Positions 57,024-64,000 of a stretch of DNA of 64,000 nucleotides are shown here, piece after piece. The translations under genes were made by a program, and so were the position numbers. The first letter of the stretch is position 1. Each line of letters begins with the position of its first letter. Origin of the DNA: an uncultured Microbacterium sp. (GTDB lineage Bacteria > Actinomycetota > Actinomycetes > Actinomycetales > Microbacteriaceae). The stretch spans positions 12,188 to 76,187 of the forward strand of contig NZ_CALBRW010000004.1 of NCBI RefSeq assembly GCF_937927635.1, given 5' to 3'. Under the pieces are notes generated by a model. It did no database searches and had not been told where the DNA came from. It worked only from the letters and a program-made list of their open reading frames with translations.

Positions 57024-57236
57024 ATGACGACATCCGCTTCTGCACTCGACCGCTTCCTGGCCGACATGGAGTACCCCGCGATCACGGACGATCTCGTGCG
57101 CGAGGCGTCACGCGATGGGCTGCCCTCGGACGACATCGCCGCGCTCAGCGCTCTGCCGATCGGACGGTTCGACTCGTGCTTCGACGTCCGGCGTGCGATG
57201 ACGCCGGCCCGCGCTCACGCGCTCGCCGCCGCCTAG
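57024..57236 (+). CDS. DUF2795 small protein
   Basis: A 70-residue protein, MTTSASALDRFLADMEYPAI onward, with AGGAAGGA a little upstream. YPAITDDLVREASRDGLPSDDIAALSALPIGRFDSCFDVRRAM matches the DUF2795 pattern (Y-P-x5-L and a terminal D-x3-V). It is 34 bases after hsp20 and probably co-transcribed, as DUF2795 genes often are in stress loci. The function is unknown. Confidence 0.8.
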   Translation: MTTSASALDRFLADMEYPAITDDLVREASRDGLPSDDIAALSALPIGRFDSCFDVRRAMTPARAHALAAA

Positions 57237-57400
57237 CGCTGCGGGGTCTCGCTCACGGGTGCGCCTGCACTCGCGAGCGAGACCCCGGCGTCCTGGTTCC
57301 GCTCACCGCACGAGTTCGACGGCGCGCTCGAGGTCGCCGACGAAGGCGCGGAAGCCGCCCGCGCGGCGGGTGATCAGCGGCGCCCCGGTATGCTTCGACC
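57237..57400. other. Intergenic stretch with possible gene-end remnant
   Basis: TATGCT (57389-57394) is the likely -10 of the next gene. On the minus strand a frame ending at 57303 reads GAPLITRRAGGFRAFVGD and then LERAVELVR before its stop. This looks like the C terminus of a real protein, yet I find no start or conserved upstream part. It may be a decayed gene tail. Confidence 0.3.
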
Positions 57401-58384
57401 ATGGTGCGGCGCTGGCTGGGGCGTATGCAGCGGACGCTGCTCGTGTCTCCCGAGACCCTCACCGCCGATCCCCGGATCATCTCCCGCGCACTGCGGACGG
57501 ACGAGCTCCTCGAGGTCGCGGGAGTGCGGCGCATCGCCGAGCTCGGCCCGCGGAACACGCGATTCGTGGCACCCGGCGTGCTGCGTCACCCCGCCTCGCG
57601 CCTGTCGATCCTCAGGGATGCACTGGAGGACGGCATCCGGATGCTGTTCGCCGAGGCCGACCCGGCCTGGGACGACGCACCGCTCACGGCTGCTCTCCCG
57701 GTCATCGTGCACAGGCTCGACGATCCCGCCGCATCCGAGCGCGGTGCCCTCTACGGCGCGAACGTCCTCGAGCTGCTGCGCCACACCCTGGCGTCCGATC
57801 CCGACGCCACCGCGCGAGCGCTGCGCGGGATGAGCACCAGGCATGTGCCGCAGAAGACGATGCGGATGCTGCCGGCCGAGCTGCCCGTGCAGCGCCTGCA
57901 TCCGCTGCGCCGACTCGCAGGCGACCCGCGGGGGCCCGTGTACCTCGCGGTGGGAATCTATTCGGCGCTGCGCGCCCTGCCGGTGGCGTTCCTCCCGCAG
58001 TTCCACGGCAGCCTGCTGGTGCTCTGGCTGATCGACATCCTCACCGCGATCCCGTACACCTGGGGCGTGCTGGCGATGCTGTTCGCCCCGCGGCGCAGCA
58101 TCCGCGCCCTGGCGACGCTCACCACGATCGCGACCTTCACGGCGCCGTACGTGTACTTCTGGCTGAACGGGCGGGACTACCCGCCGTTCGTGGTGGCGGT
58201 CATCGCCGTGCTGACCGTCTGCAGCATCTCGATCGAAGTGGTCAAGTACGTGCAGGAGCGGCTGCTGCGCCGCCGCTACCGCAGCGCCCTGGTGGCCGCG
58301 ACGGTGCGGATGACGCCGGTGAGGATCACCCAGGCGCCCGAGGCCAGCCAGACCACGACGGTCCAGGGCTCGGCGATCGGGTAG
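57401..58384 (+). CDS. Hypothetical membrane protein
   Basis: A 327-residue protein, MVRRWLGRMQRTLLVSPETL onward. The start fits a leaderless mRNA (TATGCT six bases upstream). About 180 residues of soluble sequence, rich in Arg and Asp, precede four hydrophobic segments: YLAVGIYSALRALPVAFL, LLVLWLIDILTAIPYTWGVLAMLF, ATLTTIATFTAPYVYFWL and FVVAVIAVLTVCSISIEVV. The last 35 residues (after RRRYRSALVAA) are antisense to the phosphatidylcholine synthase gene and may be run-on past a lost stop. No family recognised. Confidence 0.68.
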   Translation: MVRRWLGRMQRTLLVSPETLTADPRIISRALRTDELLEVAGVRRIAELGPRNTRFVAPGVLRHPASRLSILRDALEDGIRMLFAEADPAWDDAPLTAALPVIVHRLDDPAASERGALYGANVLELLRHTLASDPDATARALRGMSTRHVPQKTMRMLPAELPVQRLHPLRRLAGDPRGPVYLAVGIYSALRALPVAFLPQFHGSLLVLWLIDILTAIPYTWGVLAMLFAPRRSIRALATLTTIATFTAPYVYFWLNGRDYPPFVVAVIAVLTVCSISIEVVKYVQERLLRRRYRSALVAATVRMTPVRITQAPEASQTTTVQGSAIG

Positions 58385-58989
58385 AGCACCACGAGTGCGG
58401 CGGAGGCGATGATCCACACCGCCGTGGCGATGAGCGTGATCGCCCGGAACCGTGCCACGCGCAGCGGATGAACGAATGCGATGGGCGCCCAGGTCAGCAG
58501 CGAGAGCACGACGACGACGACGGCGTTGAACAGTGCGCCCGCGCCCAGCAGCCACAGGCCCAGCGCCACCACATTCCACGCGGCGGGAAAGCCGAGGAAG
58601 TAGTAGTCGCCGGTCTTCATCTTCGTGTTGGCGTAGCAGAACATCGACGAGACATTGATGAGCAGCAGCAGGATGAGCGCCGCGGCGCCGTCGCCCAGAA
58701 GGCCCTCCCGGAACAGGAACAGCGCGGGGATGAGCGTCCAGGTCAGGTAGTCGATGATCGAGTCGAGGATGACGCCGTCGAAGTTCGGCGCGTAGGTGCG
58801 CACCTCCGCCTTGCGCGCCAGGGTGCCGTCGACGCCGTCCACGACCAGGGCGATGCCCAGGTACAGCCACATGAGCCGGGGCTCGTCGTCGAAGAGCGCC
58901 AGCAGCGCGAGGGTCGCCCAGATCACCCCGGTGAGGGTGAAGGCGTGCACCGCCCAGGCGGCGATAACGCGAGTGCGTCGAGAGGGCAT
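58276..58989 (-). CDS. pcs: Phosphatidylcholine synthase (Pcs)
   Basis: A 237-residue CDP-alcohol phosphatidyltransferase with about eight helices. The motif is DG-x2-AR-x12-G-x3-D-x3-D at residues 54-80 (DGTLARK then NFDGVILDSIID); the 12-residue spacer is the Pcs variant rather than the 8-residue spacer of other family members. The enzyme condenses CDP-diacylglycerol with choline. CAGGAATCAGGTC precedes the ATG, and TAGCGT near 59060 is a -10 candidate. Its 3' end overlaps the convergent membrane-protein gene by 109 bases. Confidence 0.87.
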   Translation of the reverse strand: MPSRRTRVIAAWAVHAFTLTGVIWATLALLALFDDEPRLMWLYLGIALVVDGVDGTLARKAEVRTYAPNFDGVILDSIIDYLTWTLIPALFLFREGLLGDGAAALILLLLINVSSMFCYANTKMKTGDYYFLGFPAAWNVVALGLWLLGAGALFNAVVVVVLSLLTWAPIAFVHPLRVARFRAITLIATAVWIIASAALVVLYPIAEPWTVVVWLASGAWVILTGVIRTVAATRALR

Positions 58990-59123
58990 GACCTGATTCC
59001 TGATGGTCGGGTGGCAGACGATCGGCGTCGATCATCCGCGGAGGGCGGACTCTCTCCACGCTAGTGCCCGCGCGCGGGGGCGCCGGCGAGTCCGGGCGGC
59101 ACGCCGGGACATACGATGGCGGG

Positions 59124-59807
59124 ATGGACCGCATCCGCACGCTCGGCATCATCGGCGCAGGTCGGCTGGGGTCCGTGCTGGCGCAACTGGCGTCGGACGC
59201 CGGGTACCGCGTGCTGATCGCGCGAAGCGGCGACCCCGCCCCCATCGCGCGGGCGATGGCCGCGGTCGGCGCCGAGGCCCGTACCGTCTCTGCCGTGATC
59301 GACGATGCGGATGCCGTGGTGCTCGCGCTTCCGCTGGGCGCCTACCGCACGCTCCCGACCGAGGAGATGAGCGGGATGCTCGTCATCGACGCCATGAACT
59401 ACTGGTGGGGCGCCGACGGCATCCGCCCTGATCTGACGGACCCGGCGACCTCGACAAGCGAGCTGGTGCAGGCGCATCTCGCGGGAGCGCGGGTCGTGAA
59501 GGCGCTCGGGCACATGGGCTATCAGGACATGGCGGAGGAGGCGCGGAAGGTCGGCGATCCTGCGCGCAAGGCCATCGCCATCGCCGGGGACTCCCCCGAC
59601 GACCTGGCGCTCGTCGCCGGGCTGGTCGATGCGCTGGGTTTCGATGCGGTGATCGCAGGCCCCCTGGCCGCCGGGATCATGCTGGAGCCGGGTTCCGAGG
59701 TGTTCGGCGCGGACGTCGGCGCTGAAGAGCTGCGCGGGATGCTGGACGACTTCGCGAGCTCGCGGCGCGGGATCGTGGTGGCGAAGGCGCGGGGCGGCGC
59801 GATCTGA
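59124..59807 (+). CDS. NADPH-dependent F420 reductase-like protein
   Basis: A 227-residue Rossmann-fold protein, MDRIRTLGIIGAGRLGSVLA onward. TACGAT (59112-59117) ends six bases before the ATG, the leaderless pattern. GIIGAGRLG is the dinucleotide loop; ADAVVLALPLGAYRTLP, IDAMNYWWGADGIRPD and VKALGHMGYQDM resemble F420H2:NADP+ oxidoreductases and related reductases. The F420-binding residues cannot be checked by eye, so it may act on another substrate. Confidence 0.8.
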   Translation: MDRIRTLGIIGAGRLGSVLAQLASDAGYRVLIARSGDPAPIARAMAAVGAEARTVSAVIDDADAVVLALPLGAYRTLPTEEMSGMLVIDAMNYWWGADGIRPDLTDPATSTSELVQAHLAGARVVKALGHMGYQDMAEEARKVGDPARKAIAIAGDSPDDLALVAGLVDALGFDAVIAGPLAAGIMLEPGSEVFGADVGAEELRGMLDDFASSRRGIVVAKARGGAI

Positions 59808-59813
59808 GCCGGG

Positions 59814-59950
59814 CTACGCGGTCGGCTGAAGCGTTCCGTCGACGAGCTTGACGATGATGGAGCAGTCCTTCCTCGCCTGGCCCGCATCGACGACCCGCTG
59901 GAACATCTGCATCACGTGCTCGCCGACTTCCCCCACGCCGATCCTCCTGC
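59814..59950 (-). pseudogene. C-terminal remnant of a 3-hydroxyisobutyrate-dehydrogenase-like gene
   Basis: On the minus strand the frame ending at 59814 reads GEVGEHVMQMFQRVVDAG, then QARKDCSIIVKLVDGTLQ. This resembles the C-terminal helices of NAD(P)-dependent beta-hydroxyacid dehydrogenases. Going upstream the similarity ends near 59950, exactly where plus-strand IclR sequence begins. The rest of the enzyme is missing, so I call it a truncated remnant. Confidence 0.42.
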
Positions 59951-60674
59951 TGCGGAAGATCACGAGCATCCTCACCTGCTTCTCGCTCGAAGTCCCCGAC
60001 CCCACGCTGCAGGAGATCACGCGTCGCACCGGCCTTCCCGCCAGCACCTGGTCCAGAACATGGTGAGAGAGGGCTACCTCGACCGAGACGGTGATCGCTA
60101 TCGCATCGGACTCCGTCTGGTGCAGTGGTCGATGCCCGGCACGTTCGCGCTGGACATCGTGCTTCTGACCAAGCACATTCTGCAGGAGCTGCGCGATCAG
60201 ACCGAGGAGTCCGCGTGCCTCTACGTTCGCGATGGTGCGCTCCGCACCATCGTCAGCGTCGCCGACACGCGTCACGTGATCATGCGCCCGTTCCGCGTGG
60301 GGCAGGTGCTGCCGCTCCACGCCGGCGCACCGGGCAAGATCTTCCTGGCGTTCGATCCGGATGCCCGCGAGGCGCTGCTGGGCACCGAGCTGATCGAGTT
60401 CACGGCCTCGACTCCCACCAGTATGGAGCGGCTGGACGAGCAGAGCCGGGTCGCGCGAGCACAGGGATACTCGGCGGCGTTCGGCGAGCGGCACATCGAT
60501 GTCGGCTCGATCAGCGCCCCGGTGTTCGGGCACACCGGGGAACTCGCCGCAGTTCTGGGGATCGGGTTCCCGATCCAGCGAGTGGGTCCGGAAGACGCGA
60601 GCAGGCTGGGGCCGGTCGTCGCGGCTGCCGCACGATCGGCGAGCGCTGCCTTGGGAGCCCCCGGACGCGAGTGA
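59950..60674 (+). pseudogene. IclR-family regulator, frameshifted and 5'-truncated
   Basis: The N-terminal helix-turn-helix (RKITSILTCFSLEVPDPTLQ then EITRRTGLPAST) reads in one frame and stops at 60066. The remainder (LVQNMVREGYLDRDGDRYRIG then the whole effector domain, LPLHAGAPGKIFLAF and SISAPVFGHTGELAAVLGIG) reads in another. The break is at about 60048. By comparison with intact IclR proteins about ten bases (three codons plus one base) are missing there. There is also no proper start codon. It looks like a recently dead gene, or a sequencing artefact. Confidence 0.72.
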
Positions 60675-60714
60675 TCGTCGCAACGCCCGGCGTGTCGCCT
60701 CCACCCGAACATGG

Positions 60715-60759
60715 GCGAGGCGTCGAGCAGGAGCTGGGGACTCCTGGTCGACGCCTCGC
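60715..60759 (+). terminator. Long hairpin after the broken IclR gene
   Basis: GCGAGGCGTCGA pairs perfectly with TCGACGCCTCGC, with a nested inner stem CAGGAG/CTCCTG. The hairpin is 40 bases after the IclR stop and is probably its original terminator. The rest of 60760-60943 shows nothing I can assign. Confidence 0.75.
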
Positions 60760-60943
60760 TTGGACCGCTCGAGCGGTCTCATCCCCCCCCGCGGTCATCA
60801 GCCGTCTGATGTCGGCAACGGATCGGCTGGTTCTGGGGAAACCGTGCTTCTCCGGCGGCGACAGGCAGTGACCGTGGTGCGACTCCAGACTATGGGCGCT
60901 GTCAACCTGCACGGAACCCGCTGATTTTCAGATGGTGAAAGCG

Positions 60944-61723
60944 CTAAAGCGCCGAGCCCGAGAGGCCCTCGGTGCCGAGGCGCAGCGACAGCCGGTTCGC
61001 CGTGCGGCGCAGCTGCTCGGCGATCAGGGCGGTGTCGGGTGCCGGTCCGTCGGTCGGCAGCGATACGGCGAGGGATGCCGTGATGCCGGGTGCGAGCACG
61101 GGAACGGCCAGGCAGTTGTACCCGATGGCGTACTCCTGCTCGTCGCGGACGGCCGCAGCCGGACTCTCCAGCTGACGCAGCAGCAGCTCACGGTCCCGGA
61201 TCGTGTAGGGCGTGAGCTCCTCGAGCACGTGTCGTGAGAGGTAGTCCGCACGCTCCTCCGGCGTGAGCTCCGCCAGGATCTGCTTGCCCAGCGCGGTGGC
61301 ATGGGCGCTGGAGTGCAACCCCACCCACAGCTCGACGCGAGGGCTGGACACCGCATCGACGATGTCCACAAGATGCACTTCACCGTCCTGATAGCGGGAC
61401 AGGTATGCGGTGGCTCCGATCCCGTCGGCGACATCGTGCAGCGACTCCCGAACACGTGCCACGAAGACCCCGGCCGCCTTGGTGTCGCTCAGCCCGGGAA
61501 ACCTCCCACCCAGCACGAGCCCGTCACGCTCCGCCGCCAGATACTGCTCGCGCATGAGCGTGCGCACCAGGTTGTACGTCGTGCCGAGGGTGAGGCCCGC
61601 CTTCTGCGCGATGACCTTCGCGGGAAGGGGTCGCGAGGAGTTCGCGACGATGTCGACCAGGCGCAGGGCTCGCTGCACGGAGGCGATCAGAGTCTCACCG
61701 CCCTCAGGGGTCTCCGGGGGCAT
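60944..61723 (-). CDS. IclR-family transcriptional regulator
   Basis: A 259-residue regulator starting MPPETPEGGETLIASVQRAL, with GAGGAG seven bases upstream. The winged helix spans about 13-75 (LRLVDIVANSSRPLPAKVIAQKAGLTLGTTYNLVRTL). The effector domain contains ELWVGLHSSAHATALGKQILAEL, EEYAIG-like DEQEYAIGYNCLAVPVL and a C-terminal LIAEQLRRTANRLSLRLG. No clear target gene adjoins it, because the neighbouring DNA is degraded; the pair of IclR genes may once have flanked a catabolic cluster. Confidence 0.9.
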   Translation of the reverse strand: MPPETPEGGETLIASVQRALRLVDIVANSSRPLPAKVIAQKAGLTLGTTYNLVRTLMREQYLAAERDGLVLGGRFPGLSDTKAAGVFVARVRESLHDVADGIGATAYLSRYQDGEVHLVDIVDAVSSPRVELWVGLHSSAHATALGKQILAELTPEERADYLSRHVLEELTPYTIRDRELLLRQLESPAAAVRDEQEYAIGYNCLAVPVLAPGITASLAVSLPTDGPAPDTALIAEQLRRTANRLSLRLGTEGLSGSAL

Positions 61724-62390
61724 CGTCTTCTCCTCGTGCCGGCGGGATATCGCCTTCCCCTGCGCGGCATTGCGCTGGGGCCGCCGACGATCACCACCGG
61801 CAGTTGTCCCTGGCCAATCATCGCGCCTGGCGGCGGCGCAGACGAAATGGATGCGGGTCGGAACGACGGTCGTCGGGGGCGCCAGCACGGACGCATGAAC
61901 GCGAATGGTCCGGGACCTCTATCCCGGACCATTCGCGTCCACGTGGGCTGTTGGCGCAACCACTTGTGGTGCGGATCATGGCTATGAGGCGTTGCCGCTT
62001 TTCCTGCAGCGGAGACCAGGTTTTCCTGCGGGCGCTGACTACTCCACCCCCATAGCGCCGCCGACAGATGACATGTTTCGGCGCAAACGCGGGCCTCGCG
62101 GCCGCGCGGGGACGCGCCGCGATGTATCCGCGTGACCAACCTGGCAGTGCACGATGAGCGGCCCGGCGGGCATCGCGTGCAGGTGATCTCATTCCTCTAC
62201 CGTGACGCTGTCTACGCCGGGGCGCCTGCGGCGTGCTCGACTGCGGAGCACGCGCGCCGAACTCGTTCCACCACGAAAGATCACCATGGCGTCGCCTCAT
62301 CCTCATCCGTCCACTCCGAGCGGGCGAGACCGAATGTTGGCCCCACCGGAACGGATCCCCCGCCAGCCAGTCATCCCTTCGCACACAGGC
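61724..62390. other. Gene-poor, degraded region
   Basis: About 670 bases without a convincing intact gene. On the plus strand a frame ending with TGA at 61896-61898 reads VVPGQSSRLAAAQTKWMRVG then TTVVGGASTDA; it looks like the tail of a protein and is followed directly by a strong hairpin. Between 61940 and 62390 open frames are short, and codon bias and start signals are absent. I see no tRNA or transposase here. The region probably marks a rearrangement boundary. Confidence 0.45.
61899..61938 (+). terminator. Very strong hairpin terminator
   Basis: A perfect 17-bp stem runs from ACGCGAATGGTCC at 61899 to its complement ending at 61938, around the loop CCTCTA. It starts one base after the stop of the orphan C-terminal frame at 61896-61898, so it is most likely that lost gene's terminator. 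Confidence 0.8.
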
Positions 62391-62392
62391 AC

Positions 62393-62420
62393 TTGACGGT
62401 AGGTATTAGCTGGGTAATAC
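62393..62420 (+). promoter_or_regulatory. Strong promoter with operator-like repeat in the spacer
   Basis: TTGACG (62393-62398) and TAATAC (62415-62420) are separated by 16 bases, close to the consensus. GTATTA (62403-62408) and TAATAC (62415-62420) form a perfect 6-bp inverted repeat with six bases between, covering the spacer and -10. A bound repressor would block the promoter. It drives the accessory operon 62449-63915; AGGAAGGA precedes its first ATG. Confidence 0.72.
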
Positions 62421-62448
62421 TTATGGAGCAGTCAAGGAAGGACTGAAC

Positions 62449-62910
62449 ATGGAAGACATGGTGGAAGTGCGCGTTAACGTCCCGTTGGCTCGTGAAACGG
62501 AGTTCTACCGCTGGTTCGCAGACTGGCGCGACGGCCGGCTAAACGAACTATGGCCGGCATCGCCGACCAATGGGGGCACCTCAGCATCACCGAAAGCGGA
62601 GCTAACATACGCTGTCGCCTGGTGGAATCTATTGCGCCGCAATGAACGCGATCTTTGGACCCTCTGGATCGACTCCGCCCCGCGGTTGCTCAAGGCGAAG
62701 GAGATCGTCGAAGCCCTCGAGCTGAGTGGTCCGCGCGAGATTCCCGGCATTCTGTCCTGGGTGGGAAGGAAGGGGAAGAAGGTCGGGTTCAAGGTGACGT
62801 GGCGGTTCACCTCTGACCCCGACGACGGCTCCCCCACCTACGGGATCGACGACCCTGACTACGCGGCGCTTCTCAAGGAAGCACGCCGGCTCGCTGAGGA
62901 GAGAGCGTGA
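62449..62910 (+). CDS. Hypothetical accessory protein
   Basis: A 153-residue protein, MEDMVEVRVNVPLARETEFY onward, with AGGAAGGA six bases upstream. It contains two tryptophan-rich helical stretches (FYRWFADWRDGRLNELW and YAVAWWNLLRRNERDLWTLWIDSAP) and a positively charged loop (WVGRKGKKVGFKVTWRF). I do not recognise a family. Codon use is less GC3-biased than upstream genes (for example TTG, CTA, ATA), suggesting acquired DNA. The stop overlaps the next start. Confidence 0.78.
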   Translation: MEDMVEVRVNVPLARETEFYRWFADWRDGRLNELWPASPTNGGTSASPKAELTYAVAWWNLLRRNERDLWTLWIDSAPRLLKAKEIVEALELSGPREIPGILSWVGRKGKKVGFKVTWRFTSDPDDGSPTYGIDDPDYAALLKEARRLAEERA

Positions 62911-63374
62911 TGAACGAACGCTCAGACATCTACCCCGACTTCGAGGACGAGCAAGACAAGGCCTGCGAAGATGCCACAAGCGAGCGAGAGTATGCCTCAC
63001 TTGATCAGGCATTCGAGGCTCACCGTATTCCGATGGAGAACCGGGATCTCATCCGCCGCGCGGTAGCACTCGCCGGCGTCGAGCGCTACACAGGCACAGC
63101 CAGCTATATCAAAGCCCACCGAAACGACGGCGGCCCGACCCTCCGCATTCACTACGGATACACAAACGGGTTCAGGAGTGCCGACGAAGCCGCCTCCTTG
63201 GGCGACGGCGTGCAGCCGTGGCGAAGTGCACGGACGAAACTCTGGGGAATCAGCCACCCCGTGAACAGGACAAGCTCTCGCGCCGGCGGGCAGAAGCAAG
63301 TCAGACGGGACTATGGTGTCTGCCCTGAGTGCTTCACGACATACCACCCCAACGGCACTTGCGGCTGCGTGTGA
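62910..63374 (+). CDS. Hypothetical protein with C-terminal zinc-ribbon-like motif
   Basis: A 154-residue protein, MNERSDIYPDFEDEQDKACE onward; a GTG one codon earlier is the alternative. The N terminus is acidic. The middle has YTGTASYIKAHRNDGGPTLRIHYGYTNGF. The C terminus reads DYGVCPECFTTYHPNGTCGCV, a CxxC...CxC arrangement that could bind one zinc ion. No family recognised. Tight coupling to the first gene suggests a joint function. Confidence 0.75.
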   Translation: MNERSDIYPDFEDEQDKACEDATSEREYASLDQAFEAHRIPMENRDLIRRAVALAGVERYTGTASYIKAHRNDGGPTLRIHYGYTNGFRSADEAASLGDGVQPWRSARTKLWGISHPVNRTSSRAGGQKQVRRDYGVCPECFTTYHPNGTCGCV

Positions 63375-63378
63375 ACCC

Positions 63379-63915
63379 ATGAAGTACAAGAAGGGGACGC
63401 GACCAACTGCTATCCGGCCTAAGCCGAAAAAGAAGCATCGCAAACGCCGGTACGTGCTTGAACGGATGAAGAGGCGAGCGATGAACCCTTTCGTGGTACT
63501 CGGAATGAATCCGTCGCACGCGAACCTGAAGGTTGCAGACAAGACGGTGGCTCGGGTGGCTTCTGTCGCCGCTGAGAAGGGGCACGACGGCTGGATCATG
63601 CTCAACCTGTACCCGGTTCGCGGGTCTGATCCGCGCCGTCTCGATGCCTATGACAGAAGGCTCGCACGCAAGAACGCGCGCGCCATCGTTAAGAGACTGA
63701 AGAAGTACGGCGTGCGGGAAGTCGTCGGCGCTTGGGGCGACTTGAAGGTACCGGCGCTGAGAAGAGCAAAGAACTTAGTTCTCGCAGAGCTTCGGGCCGC
63801 GGGTATCGAGATCTACTACTACGGGGCTCTCACGAAGGCGGGCAACCCCCGCCACCCGAATCCGCGGAAAGGACGATGGGATGTCGATGGAAAGCGGAAC
63901 CTCCTCGCGTTCTGA
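63379..63915 (+). CDS. DUF1643 protein
   Basis: A 178-residue protein starting MKYKKGTRPTAIRPKPKKKH, a strongly basic N terminus. The DUF1643 core follows: FVVLGMNPSHANLKVADKTV, GWIMLNLYPVRGSDPRRLDAYDR, REVVGAWGDLKVPALRRA and the C-terminal GNPRHPNPRKGRWD. DUF1643 occurs in phages and mobile elements and has no established function. The NPS and AWG elements faintly resemble uracil-DNA glycosylase motifs (inference). An earlier in-frame ATG overlaps the previous gene. Confidence 0.8.
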   Translation: MKYKKGTRPTAIRPKPKKKHRKRRYVLERMKRRAMNPFVVLGMNPSHANLKVADKTVARVASVAAEKGHDGWIMLNLYPVRGSDPRRLDAYDRRLARKNARAIVKRLKKYGVREVVGAWGDLKVPALRRAKNLVLAELRAAGIEIYYYGALTKAGNPRHPNPRKGRWDVDGKRNLLAF

Positions 63916-64000
63916 GCGTGAAGCCCTTCGACTGCTCCGCGGGATTGCCGGCTCTTCGTAGTTGAGGGTGTAGCGGTGCTGGTTCGCGGATAGGGGTCGA
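63916..64000. other. Window end, no gene seen
   Basis: Eighty-five bases after the DUF1643 stop. I find no open frame with a start signal, hairpin or tRNA-like structure. The accessory region probably continues beyond the window. Confidence 0.5.

Noticed and set aside
57259..59064. 601-codon plus-strand open frame crossing the hypothetical gene and pcs
   Set aside because: Passes through two genes in the wrong frame, composition Arg/Ala-rich, no domain.
61940..62390. Possible tRNA or attachment site at the edge of the accessory region
   Set aside because: I looked for cloverleaf pairing and a T-loop GGTTC-type motif and found none; no matching direct repeats were seen at both ends, but only one end of the region is in the window.

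Overview
The window reads as a chromosomal segment of a high-GC actinobacterium of the family Microbacteriaceae, most likely Microbacterium or a close relative. The grounds are the gene content (mraZ-dcw cluster continuing into sepF, yggT and divIVA; a GarA-like FHA protein beside an FtsR-type MerR; a PASTA kinase; ImuA-ImuB-DnaE2; DUF3040; an Rv2175c-type protein), the strong G/C preference at third codon positions, many starts with a TANNNT box about six bases upstream, and the recurrent word GGATGC/GCATCC. The genus is an inference; no rRNA is present.

Region by region. 1-2300: a translationally coupled minus-strand operon (DUF6230, DUF6114 and an exported Pro/Thr-rich protein cut by the window edge) divergent from a TetR gene, with a perfect palindrome over the operon promoter. 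2301-19928: one long minus-strand cell-division and wall block, in transcription order mraZ, rsmH, ftsL-like, ftsI, murF, mraY, murD, ftsW, murG, murC, ftsQ, ftsZ, yggS, sepF, yggT, divIVA, lspA, rluA. There is no murE between ftsI and murF. Upstream of mraZ are two arrays of MraZ-box-like repeats. 20200-31985: DUF3040, a polyprenyl diphosphate synthase, an Rv2175c-like protein, a LysM wall protein, a PASTA Ser/Thr kinase, class-II DAHP synthase, a PlsC-type acyltransferase, a long-chain acyl-CoA ligase, peptide deformylase and a large MinD/ParA-type ATPase. 32030-39787: pyruvate carboxylase, ParA, two MerR regulators, the FHA protein and dihydrolipoyl dehydrogenase. 39879-44391: kdpFABC, with an unusual KdpB. 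44394-51592: a CYTH protein, a small protein, a prepilin peptidase and the SOS mutasome imuA-imuB-dnaE2 behind a LexA-type box. 51610-59807: a GNAT protein coupled to a 53-residue protein, a MarR/MMPL pair, a UV endonuclease V-like protein, a MerR/Hsp20 stress locus, a DUF2795 protein, a membrane protein, phosphatidylcholine synthase and an F420/NADP oxidoreductase-like protein.

From about 59.8 kb the order breaks down. A minus-strand dehydrogenase tail abuts a frameshifted IclR gene. An intact IclR gene follows, then about 700 bases with no convincing intact gene but a very strong hairpin. The last 1.6 kb is a three-gene accessory operon behind a strong promoter whose spacer carries an inverted repeat; its codon use is visibly less GC-biased. 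It ends with a DUF1643 protein.

Functionally, the window links growth and division (dcw cluster, PASTA kinase, FHA protein, FtsR), central carbon entry (pyruvate carboxylase, lipoamide dehydrogenase), potassium import and DNA-damage tolerance. No tRNA, rRNA, CRISPR array or intact insertion sequence was recognised.
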